Source: PUPG01 sp041686485 (GTDB lineage Bacteria > Bacteroidota > Bacteroidia > Bacteroidales > UBA7960). From it: a DNA stretch of 61,412 nucleotides. Within the stretch, counting starts at the first letter, position 1. Every line of letters starts with the position of its first letter. The DNA lies in NCBI GenBank assembly GCA_041686485.1, contig JAWLDT010000008.1, positions 1 to 61,412 on the forward strand, in the 5' to 3' direction. Both the position numbers and the translations under genes were made by a program. Positions 50,953 to 59,383 of this stretch are shown one piece after another. Below the pieces are notes generated by a model. It had not been told where the DNA came from. It was given only the letters and a program-made list of their open reading frames with translations, and ran no database searches.

Positions 50953-52944
50953 ATGAACTCTGGTGTTTTACGAATAACATTTTTGGGTGGTTTCATTCTG
51001 CTATTGCTTATCGCTATGAAAGCGGGGTCTGCATATAGTCAGAAACCTTCCGGGAATCAATTATTTCAGAACGACAGTATAAATGAGGTCATTTTCTCGG
51101 AGGCGCATTCACTCATCTATGCTGAACCAGACTCTGCAAGAAAACTGATCCATCAATTCCGAAAAGAAGGAGCTGATCAAGAAAATTCTGTTTGGAATAT
51201 TCGCACCCTGAACCTGCTTGGGATTATTGAGGATGTGCAGTCCAACTTCGACACGGCGTTGTATTACTACTACCAGGCTTATACAGCAGCGGCAGAAATG
51301 GAGGATTATGAACAATTGGCAAACACCTGTAACAATATTGGTCTTACACACTGGCATACAGGCAATAATAAAGATGCTCTGGAATACTTCTTCCATGCTC
51401 TGGAATATTATGATAAGGTAGGCATAACAGAAACCAGGGGAAACATATACAATAACATTGGCCTTATATACGCGGGTCTCGAGAACTATGAAAAAGCTAC
51501 GGAGCAAATTAAGCTGGCCCTGGAAAACTTCCGGCAAATGGAAGATCAACGTGGCCTGGGCGCCGCATACACCAATTTGGGGTTATTTTTGCGTGCGCAA
51601 GGGGAACCTGACTCAGCCCATCACTACATCGATAAGTCTATAAAGTACAAGAAGCTTACGGAGGATAAGTATGGAATGACCATATCATTGGAATCCAAAG
51701 GCCGCGTATATCTTACCACCAACAATCTAACCCGTGCAGAAGAGTTTTTTAACCAGAGTCTGGAACTGAGCCAAAGCATTAACAACCACTATGGTATGGC
51801 AAGAGCAAAGCGTGGTTTTGCGCTTATCGCCATGGAACAAAACAATTATCCCCGGGCCCTGCAAGAACTCAGGGAAGCCCTTGATTTTGCTCAAAGAATT
51901 GAAAGTGAGAAGCTCATCTACCAAATTCATGAAATCATCGCGGAATGTTACGAAAACACCGCGGATCATCGTCAGGCCCTGGAGCATTTCAAGCGCGCCA
52001 CCGAGCTTAAACAGAAGTCCATAAACCATTACCACCTGCACCAGGTATATGATTTGGAGATGCAACATGCTGCCAAGAAAAGTCTCCAGGAAATTGAACA
52101 GCTCAACCAGGAAAAAGAAATTCAACAACTACAGCTTGAGAGCAAAGACCTTGAGCTAAGGAGAAAAAACACTACACTAATCCTGTTTACTGTAGTCATC
52201 ATTTTTACCATAACAGGAGGCTATTTCCTGTATGCTAATTACAGGCAAGGGCAACAGGTCAAGTTTCAGAAAGCCATGATGCAGCAGAAAGAAGATCTGT
52301 CGCGTGCGGCCATTGAGGCTGAAATTTCAGAGAGAAAGCGCATCGGGCAGGAACTCCATGACGGACTGGGCCAGATGCTTTCCATTATAAGAATGAATAT
52401 GGGTGTTCTGAATAAACAAAATGCTTTGGATAAAAATAAAAGAGAGGAGCTGTTTGATTCAGCGATTCAGACGGTTGACGAAGCCTTTAAGGATTTACGG
52501 AACATATCCCAGAACATATCTCCTGCCATACTTTCTGAATTAACCCTGGAACAGGCGCTTCATTCACTGGCTAAACAGGTGAACCAAACCGATCAGGTTG
52601 CACTACATCTAAAGACAATGGGACTAAGCGTTATTCAGGACAACATAACCAAAACCACTATATACAGGGCCGTGCAAGAGCTTGTAAATAATGCATTAAA
52701 ACATGCAGACACAGAAGAAGTGAGTGTGCAGGTTATCAGCGATGAAAAGCAAGTGTCGGTGATGGTAGAGGACAATGGAAAGGGATTTGATGTCGGAAAA
52801 CTGCAAAACGCGCCTGGAGCGGGTATAAGAAACATCAAAACCCGTATCGAAAATCTTAGCGGCTCCTTTTTTATGGATTCCAGAGAAAACCGGGGAAGTA
52901 TCTTTCAGATCTTTATCCCGCTCAATAACAATTCCTCCTCCTGA
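50953..52944 (+). CDS. TPR-containing NarL-type sensor histidine kinase, copy 2
   Basis: The 663-residue paralog of the upstream kinase has the same layout. A signal anchor is followed by TPR repeats (NIGLTHWHTGNNKDALEYF), a coiled coil (SLQEIEQLNQEKEIQQL), a membrane helix (about 408-428), the H-box ERKRIGQELHDGLGQM with phospho-His about 469, and VQELVNNALKHA, VEDNGKGFD, GAGIRNIKTRIE. Similarity is high in the TPR and kinase parts and lower elsewhere. No second response regulator follows. The terminator at 53106-53138 closes the unit, so this kinase probably feeds the single regulator at 50200-50877. A tandem duplication is likely. Confidence 0.92.
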   Translation: MNSGVLRITFLGGFILLLLIAMKAGSAYSQKPSGNQLFQNDSINEVIFSEAHSLIYAEPDSARKLIHQFRKEGADQENSVWNIRTLNLLGIIEDVQSNFDTALYYYYQAYTAAAEMEDYEQLANTCNNIGLTHWHTGNNKDALEYFFHALEYYDKVGITETRGNIYNNIGLIYAGLENYEKATEQIKLALENFRQMEDQRGLGAAYTNLGLFLRAQGEPDSAHHYIDKSIKYKKLTEDKYGMTISLESKGRVYLTTNNLTRAEEFFNQSLELSQSINNHYGMARAKRGFALIAMEQNNYPRALQELREALDFAQRIESEKLIYQIHEIIAECYENTADHRQALEHFKRATELKQKSINHYHLHQVYDLEMQHAAKKSLQEIEQLNQEKEIQQLQLESKDLELRRKNTTLILFTVVIIFTITGGYFLYANYRQGQQVKFQKAMMQQKEDLSRAAIEAEISERKRIGQELHDGLGQMLSIIRMNMGVLNKQNALDKNKREELFDSAIQTVDEAFKDLRNISQNISPAILSELTLEQALHSLAKQVNQTDQVALHLKTMGLSVIQDNITKTTIYRAVQELVNNALKHADTEEVSVQVISDEKQVSVMVEDNGKGFDVGKLQNAPGAGIRNIKTRIENLSGSFFMDSRENRGSIFQIFIPLNNNSSS

Positions 52945-53105
52945 AAAGAGAAACAAAACCGTTTGGTTATAAATCTTTCACGTGCGGCGATATTACCTGT
53001 AGTCCCTGACCTGTCACCCCCCTCATCACTCTCTAAAAGAAAAGCACATCATGTCAAATGCAAAAATACGCTACGACTACTATTCCTCTTACGTAAAAAT
53101 AAAAA

Positions 53106-53138
53106 GTGTGGCTGCTCAACGCTATTGAACAGCCACAC
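53106..53138. terminator. Bidirectional intrinsic terminator between the kinase and protease genes
   Basis: Arms GTGTGGCTGCTCAA (53106-53119) and TTGAACAGCCACAC (53125-53138) pair with one mismatch around a 5-nt loop. An A-rich tract lies to the left. It serves the convergent second kinase (+) and secreted protease (-) genes. Confidence 0.8.
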
Positions 53139-53239
53139 ATAAACGCAATCCCGGGTAAAACTTATGAACGAAATGACACTTCCTGGTTAGCATTAATCAA
53201 AAGCCGGGACAACAAGTACTAAAAAGATTGCAAGGCATC

Positions 53240-56200
53240 TTAGCGCTGAATGTTTAATTTCAGGCTTTTGGAATATTCATCGAATACGACCCGCACAATA
53301 TAGAATCCGTCATTCAGCCCTGTAACGTCAATTTGTGAAGTTTGATTTCCAACTTCCTTTGCCAATAGACGCTTTCCATTGATATCCCATACTTCGATCT
53401 GATGGATAACCTGGCTTGCCTTTACGTTTACATGTTCCCGGGCCGGATTCGGATACACGCTAACATTGGAGGGTGCTTCCTCGTCGCTGACACTGGTAGC
53501 AACTTCAAAAACAGCTTTTATATGATGATCATCCGTTACATCCTGAAAAACATACACCTCCTGCGGTCCGATCGATTCTCCATCCACAATCACATCTGTA
53601 ATCACATAACCTTCATCTGGGTTTATCAAAAAGCTTTGGTGGCTACCATAGTCTACTTCCACTGTACCATCGGGATCAATTGTTCCGTTATAAGGCAGGA
53701 TCTCACCATTTTCCCCTGACTCAACCGTAATGGAAAATATATAAATAGAAAATACGACTTCAATTGTATGATCGGCATCCACGGATTCAAAGGTGAAGCT
53801 ATCCATGGGGCCATGACTTGTGCCATCCACTATCACATCCTCAATGTAATAACCTTCGGAAGGCTCAATATTGAAAGTGATTTCAGAATCTTTCTGGATA
53901 CGGAATAAACCTGACGGACTAAGAGACCCTTCTGTTGGCGTAATATTGCCAGCACCTTCATATGATGTCATGATATCAAAATACCTGATCCGGTAAACTG
54001 CCATAACGTCTTTATCTTCTTCTACTTCCCATGAAAATGGATTGTTGGCGGGATAACTGTAGCCATCCTTTTCCCAGTATAAAAACTCATAGCTTTCATT
54101 CGGAATGGCTTCCAGCTCAGCAAGTTGACCGTAAGGATATTCACCGGTTCCCTCTACAATGCCGCTATTTTCAGGGTATACGGAAGCGTTCACGTCGTAC
54201 CTGTTATAGGTCAGGACAATAGCATGTTCCTGGTCCCCTGTGTTTTCCACTTCAACAGCATCTACATGATCTGCAAATCCGGTTTTCTGGGTTGAAAGGG
54301 TGTAATTGCCCGGAAGAAGATCGAAACTTGCCATCCCATTCCCGTCGGTTATCTGACCACCAAACGAGTCGATCATTACAAAAGCGCTATCAACTGGCTC
54401 ACCAAACTCATCTTCCACGTCAATGTCCAGCGATATGCTCTCCGAGCTTTCGGCTATCATTGTAACCGGAACTGACAGATCATTTTCAACAAGCACATTA
54501 CCCTGTACAGGTTGATAACCTTCCCGGGTGACCTGGTAGGCATAGGTACCGGCAAAGATATTGTCAATCTCATACTGTCCAACAGGTAGTTCTTCTCCAT
54601 CAAATACGATTTGCGCATCCGGAATAGGTTGTCCGTCTGCATTTGAAAGATCAAATGCGACATCATGAGACGCAGGCAGGACATCCAGCTCTACAGGAAC
54701 CATTCTGTCTGGTCCTGCATTGCCGGATAGCTGAATAGTTGCATGTCTGCTCCCAGGTTTCAGACCGGAAGCATCCACAGTGACCGGAACGGTGAGCTGC
54801 TCTCCTGCTTCAACAGTACCTGAATCAACATCCGTTAACAGCCATGGGACATCCGCTTTGGGTTCCAAGAGTCCTCTCAAACACCAGTTAAATTCAAAAT
54901 CAAGATCGGAGAGTTCTATCCATTGGCCGTGATATAAAATCCAGCCACCCTTTCCGGATTCAGCGGGGCCATTGTCAACTGCCATAGGATATCCCTCAGC
55001 ATAGCTATAAAGCGTATAGCCTATCCAGTAATCTTCACCGGGCAGCAATTCCAAATGATTAGGCAATGTAAATGTCGTCCAGTTTCCCATATTTAGCTCT
55101 TCCTGATCAAGTGCTTCTTCATGAATAAGGGCACCCGGCTCGCCCTCGTCGGTTCCCTGCCAAATATGTACCTTAAAATCGTCAAAGCCTCCCGACCTGA
55201 TCAGAAACTTTATGGCTGCAAGCTTGTGTGTGCCATAATAAGGCTCCAGATCTTCCGGCTGAAACTTGACAGCAGCAGTAAAATGTGTTGGATCCATTGC
55301 ACCGAAACCGCTAAACACACCACTATCAAAACCTAATTCTACGGGCTGATCAACATGTTCAGAACCCTGTGTCAGGATATCCACATCACTGTTTTCTTCT
55401 GCCGGTTGACCGGAGAATGTTGTCAGATCAAACTCCAGGGGTTGTTCACCGGAATTTTCAATGACAATTTCATGCTGCGACTGCTGACCTTCTTCAAGGG
55501 AGTCTGATATGGCTTCTGGATAGATCTCCATTTCCGGAGCGGGGATCTTTTCCATGCTCAGAGAGATAGCAGGTTGTGCGGCATCCACCAAAAATTCTCC
55601 TTCAACAATATGATAGCCTGGTTTCTCGAGTGAATACGCATAAGACCCTTCGTGAAGCATGGCAGAAACCTGGCCTGCCTCTCCGGTTATCATTTTTTCG
55701 TGTCCGGAAACGCTGAGCATGGCATCAGCCAAAGGCTCATTGCCGTCGGTTACATCAAACTCCACTTCAACATCAGGTTTCCCGTAGCGCACAGCGATAT
55801 CATCAATGCTCATGTGGATACCATCATTCTGTTCATAAACGAATGCAAGTTGGATGGTTTCGCCCGCATAATCCGACAGGTCAAGCACTACTTCTTCGTC
55901 CATAAAGTTGAATTCATTATCCTCAAGATTGTCACCTCCAAATGACTTCAATGTATGCCATTGATCGTCAACAAAAACGTTGACATGAAAATTGGTTATC
56001 CAGTTCTCTTCTACGAGGCTGGCATACCAGGTCCAGAACCCCAGCTCTACGTCCTCCCCTGCAGGAAGCTCCATTTCGGGACTAATAGCCCAGGTAAAAT
56101 CGGGCGCATTGAATGTGATCATCATCGATGCCTCGCCTGAATTCACATAGCGTACCCAGTCAATGATCTCCCAATCTTCATGAAACAGACCAAACATGGG

Positions 56201-57325
56201 CGAATTTCTGAACCAGGTATTGGTTGTTGCTTCCTCAAGATTATTACCATTGAGACCGCCATCTGCCTGGGTATTTCTTTTCAGTTCCCACTCATCAGGA
56301 AGGCTTCCCTCATCATTGGCTGGTTCAAAATCTTCCTGCCATACAATGTTATATTGATTGGGATCAGTTTCTTTAAGGTTGTGATCCAACCAGTTTTCAT
56401 AATGACTTATGCGGGTGTACACGCCCGGATAACCATTAAAGCCACAACCGACACCCCAGCTGGTAACGCCGGCTAATTTTTTTTCACCATAGCGATCCGT
56501 AACTATCATAGGGCCACCGCTGTCACCCTGACATGCATCAATTCCGTCTTCACCGGCCATGATCATAGCATCGGTGATTATTTCATGCAGATAGGCTGTT
56601 TCATTGATATCAGCAATCGTAACCGCAGCCGCCTGCAGGGAGTCGGGAATGGCCCCATTGTAGGTCAGCCTGCCCCAACCGGATATATCTACTTCATTAC
56701 CGGGATCTTCCAATCCCCGCGCCACATCAAAAGCATTTACCAGTGGCATTTTCGACACCGCTTCGTTATCAAAATCAAAAGGCTCGGAGACGCGTAAGAG
56801 AGCGATGTCATGCGAACGGTCATCACTTCCATAATCATAATCTGCATGGACGACCCCTTTATTCACCCGGTGAAACGTTCCTTCATCCGAAGTAATGGCT
56901 GTAAAACCTGAACGCACCTGCAGGAAAGAGGTCGTGGCAATCGGCAAGACACAATGTGCAGCGGTAACTACCCAGTGTTCATTCAAGATGGTAGCCCCGC
57001 AGACATGATTTGCATCTGTTTGATTCACAACCTGCAGGGAAGTTTGCCAGGGATAATCCTTAATCTCGGCATCGTCGCCTCCAACAATGCGCATCAGGTC
57101 AGGATGCTCTTTCGAAAAGATACTCTCCGGGTCAATCTCTGCACCTGGTTTGTCCGCTTTAAACTCTTGCGTGACACCAACCGGCATGGCCGGCCTGGCC
57201 TTCTCAATAAGCATTTTCTGATCCTGAGGCAGCATCTGCTTATGTTGCCCGGATACCGACAAGCCAGGCAATAAAAAACTACTTAAAACAAGCAGGAATT
57301 TGATTTGAACTATTCGTTTTTTCAT
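53240..57325 (-). CDS. Large secreted trypsin-like (S1) protease with repeat modules and T9SS domain
   Basis: The 1361-residue precursor has a signal peptide, a propeptide ending LMR at Arg79, and an S1 domain starting IVGG. Catalytic residues are His124 (TAAHC), Asp173 (SHDIALL) and Ser269 (GDSGGP). Asp263 six residues earlier gives trypsin-like Lys/Arg preference. Arg79-Ile80 mimics a zymogen activation site. A MAM-like jelly roll follows, then several about-75-residue modules (FDLSNADGQPIPDA, FDVTDGNEPLADAM), InlB-like repeats (LEAIPNESYEFLYWEKDG) and a T9SS domain (VSVYPNPAREHVNV). It should act outside the cell on proteins. Confidence 0.95.
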   Translation of the reverse strand: MKKRIVQIKFLLVLSSFLLPGLSVSGQHKQMLPQDQKMLIEKARPAMPVGVTQEFKADKPGAEIDPESIFSKEHPDLMRIVGGDDAEIKDYPWQTSLQVVNQTDANHVCGATILNEHWVVTAAHCVLPIATTSFLQVRSGFTAITSDEGTFHRVNKGVVHADYDYGSDDRSHDIALLRVSEPFDFDNEAVSKMPLVNAFDVARGLEDPGNEVDISGWGRLTYNGAIPDSLQAAAVTIADINETAYLHEIITDAMIMAGEDGIDACQGDSGGPMIVTDRYGEKKLAGVTSWGVGCGFNGYPGVYTRISHYENWLDHNLKETDPNQYNIVWQEDFEPANDEGSLPDEWELKRNTQADGGLNGNNLEEATTNTWFRNSPMFGLFHEDWEIIDWVRYVNSGEASMMITFNAPDFTWAISPEMELPAGEDVELGFWTWYASLVEENWITNFHVNVFVDDQWHTLKSFGGDNLEDNEFNFMDEEVVLDLSDYAGETIQLAFVYEQNDGIHMSIDDIAVRYGKPDVEVEFDVTDGNEPLADAMLSVSGHEKMITGEAGQVSAMLHEGSYAYSLEKPGYHIVEGEFLVDAAQPAISLSMEKIPAPEMEIYPEAISDSLEEGQQSQHEIVIENSGEQPLEFDLTTFSGQPAEENSDVDILTQGSEHVDQPVELGFDSGVFSGFGAMDPTHFTAAVKFQPEDLEPYYGTHKLAAIKFLIRSGGFDDFKVHIWQGTDEGEPGALIHEEALDQEELNMGNWTTFTLPNHLELLPGEDYWIGYTLYSYAEGYPMAVDNGPAESGKGGWILYHGQWIELSDLDFEFNWCLRGLLEPKADVPWLLTDVDSGTVEAGEQLTVPVTVDASGLKPGSRHATIQLSGNAGPDRMVPVELDVLPASHDVAFDLSNADGQPIPDAQIVFDGEELPVGQYEIDNIFAGTYAYQVTREGYQPVQGNVLVENDLSVPVTMIAESSESISLDIDVEDEFGEPVDSAFVMIDSFGGQITDGNGMASFDLLPGNYTLSTQKTGFADHVDAVEVENTGDQEHAIVLTYNRYDVNASVYPENSGIVEGTGEYPYGQLAELEAIPNESYEFLYWEKDGYSYPANNPFSWEVEEDKDVMAVYRIRYFDIMTSYEGAGNITPTEGSLSPSGLFRIQKDSEITFNIEPSEGYYIEDVIVDGTSHGPMDSFTFESVDADHTIEVVFSIYIFSITVESGENGEILPYNGTIDPDGTVEVDYGSHQSFLINPDEGYVITDVIVDGESIGPQEVYVFQDVTDDHHIKAVFEVATSVSDEEAPSNVSVYPNPAREHVNVKASQVIHQIEVWDINGKRLLAKEVGNQTSQIDVTGLNDGFYIVRVVFDEYSKSLKLNIQR

Positions 57326-57361
57326 AATACAATTGATTTAAATCAGGAAAAGAATCTGTTG

Positions 57362-57392
57362 CAAACGTAACAGCTTTCATACGGCCCGGAAA
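57362..57392 (-). promoter_or_regulatory. Candidate promoter of the secreted protease gene
   Basis: On the minus strand TTTC (57389-57392) is followed after 19 bp by TACGTTTG (57362-57369), an exact TAnnTTTG. It lies about 37 bp before the gene start. Confidence 0.4.
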
Positions 57393-57541
57393 AAAACTTC
57401 CTTCATGATGCATAAAGCAGGTCAGACTAAGCGCCGATGATCAGTAATCGTTTATGGACAGAACCATCTCCCGGTTATTAAACTATTTACTTAAGGTTTG
57501 GGTAAACTAAAGCAATTCGAAACATGAAAAAATCCCAAAAA

Positions 57542-57569
57542 GAAAGGGAGGGTATTTCACCTCCCTTTC
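57542..57569 (-). terminator. Intrinsic terminator after the T9SS protein gene
   Basis: Perfect 10-bp arms (57542-57551, 57560-57569) with an 8-nt loop. The minus strand continues TTTTTGGGATTTTTTC. It starts 19 bp after the stop codon of the 57589-59277 gene. Confidence 0.8.
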
Positions 57570-57588
57570 CGCTATTCGGGCTTATAAA

Positions 57589-59277
57589 TCAGTGCTGAAC
57601 AAGCACTTTTTCATAAAACACTCCGGTAGAAGTATATACCCGAATCAGGTACAAACCATCTATCCAATCACTTGTTTCAATAGCAACATGAAACGCATCA
57701 AGGTTCATACTTTCTTTTATTGAGCCATTCATCGCAAAGACCTGAATTTTCTCCATTTTATCATGAGCGCGCACAGTAACCAGGTCAGAAGCAGGGTTAG
57801 GAAATATATTGAGGGTAGCCTTATCGGTCCCGGAAACAGAGGTTTCATCATACTGCAGGATCACGTCTATGGTCTTATCGCTGTCACTGATGGTCACTTC
57901 CCCTTCCTGCGGAAGAAAACCATCCTTTTCCACGAGATACGCGTAGGTGCCAGTCTCCAGTCCGGAGAAGACATAGCTCCCGGGTTCAGCCTGCTCACCG
58001 TCAAAGGTAATGACAGCATCATCGATGGCTGTACCTGTTGGGTCTTCAACTGTAAAGGTAGTTTCAAAGTACGCATTGTCCTCATGCAACATGAAGAGGT
58101 CAGGAACAAACTCCCCCATACTCACGAAAATCAGAAACTCGTCTTCTTTATCGCAGGTAATATGGGCCTTCTCCACATGCATATCCTCATCCAGGAGCTG
58201 TTCGTTTGTAAAACCTTCTTCAGCATCACTGGAAGCCATAAAAAGTGCCCCAAACTGATTACCTTGAACATGTTCCAGATAGGCAACCCTGATTTCTCCT
58301 TCCGCATCTATCGCAGCTGAAAGAAAATGCGCTGAGGGGACAACATTTACCATGACAGGTTCACTTACAGTAGCATCTTGGATCTCGTAATAATGAATTT
58401 CCCGTGGCGCGAAAAAATCCTCCCAATATTCCAGAAAAACATGGACCTTTCCATCCTCGTAGATTATTTCACCAGACAATTCGCCGGATTCCCCACTTTC
58501 AAGCTGCAGATCCTCCCATGCTTGTTTTGCGTCATTATTCTGATTGTTCAGATAATGAACCTTTTGTGTTTCCTGGTTAAAGTAAAGAATGTGAGCGGAT
58601 CCATCCGGTGCAATATCCATTTTAATATTCTGAGAAAAAAGCGGGACAAGGTTTTCCAGTATTTGTGCTTCCCACTCTCCTGTGGCGTTTGAGGCATACA
58701 CAAGTTTGCTGATGGTGCCCTCCCCAGAGTCTTCTCCAACATAAGCATCTACAGCCCATACCAAATGCAATCCACCTGACTCATCCGCGGCAATAGCATA
58801 TTTATATCGGCTTGCGACTTCAGGATCTTCATCATCGGGATCATTTACATGCGGAAAGGGAATATCTTCATGAACCCATTGTTCTTCATCATTTACAAGA
58901 ACATGAATAGTATTAGTAGAAGGTTTCGCTGTGGCAACAACTATTTCGCCATCTGAGGTAACCACAATACTTTGTTCACGAACAGGAAATTCTTCCTCCA
59001 AAATCTCTGTTGGAGCGGTCCACTCCTGTCCGGCAGGCCTGGTAGTGTACCAGGCCTCAACCTCATGACCCATCATATCCGGATCCGGCCTTGCAATAAG
59101 CACATGGTAGTTGTTCTCAGCATCAATCGCAACAGGCTTTTGGTGAAAACTGTCGTAATGATAGGAATCAGAAATCGTATCCAACACCCAGTCGGAACTG
59201 CTCATAGCCACCTGTGGCAAGATAAGCATAAAGGCTAGCCATAGCGCAGCTTGCTGAAATTTTATTCGTATAAACAT
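57589..59277 (-). CDS. Secreted T9SS protein with propeller-like region and C-terminal repeat module
   Basis: This 562-residue precursor begins at ATG 59277 (a TTG at 59283 is less likely) with a signal peptide (MFIRIKFQQAALWLAFMLIL). Residues about 40-400 are beta-rich repeats with recurring IDAENNYHVLIARP, AADESGGLHLVWAV and IAPDGSAHILYF, suggesting a beta-propeller. A single about-75-residue module (FTVEDPTGTAIDDAVITFDG, GTYAYLVEKDGF) matches those in the neighbouring protease. The C-terminus is a T9SS domain (NIFPNPASDLVTV). No catalytic site was recognised. Binding or adhesion is possible. Confidence 0.85.
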   Translation of the reverse strand: MFIRIKFQQAALWLAFMLILPQVAMSSSDWVLDTISDSYHYDSFHQKPVAIDAENNYHVLIARPDPDMMGHEVEAWYTTRPAGQEWTAPTEILEEEFPVREQSIVVTSDGEIVVATAKPSTNTIHVLVNDEEQWVHEDIPFPHVNDPDDEDPEVASRYKYAIAADESGGLHLVWAVDAYVGEDSGEGTISKLVYASNATGEWEAQILENLVPLFSQNIKMDIAPDGSAHILYFNQETQKVHYLNNQNNDAKQAWEDLQLESGESGELSGEIIYEDGKVHVFLEYWEDFFAPREIHYYEIQDATVSEPVMVNVVPSAHFLSAAIDAEGEIRVAYLEHVQGNQFGALFMASSDAEEGFTNEQLLDEDMHVEKAHITCDKEDEFLIFVSMGEFVPDLFMLHEDNAYFETTFTVEDPTGTAIDDAVITFDGEQAEPGSYVFSGLETGTYAYLVEKDGFLPQEGEVTISDSDKTIDVILQYDETSVSGTDKATLNIFPNPASDLVTVRAHDKMEKIQVFAMNGSIKESMNLDAFHVAIETSDWIDGLYLIRVYTSTGVFYEKVLVQH

Positions 59278-59383
59278 AGTCAATATTTATTTACATTGAA
59301 AACAAAATAGTGGAAAAACTCTTCCTTTAAAAACCTGTTTTATAATAAGGCAGCCTTGCCATACTCTGGCAACGTTTCACAGA

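Noticed and set aside
59278..59283. TTG start for the 57589-59277 protein
   Set aside because: ATG 59277 gives a clean signal peptide. The TTG adds two residues only.
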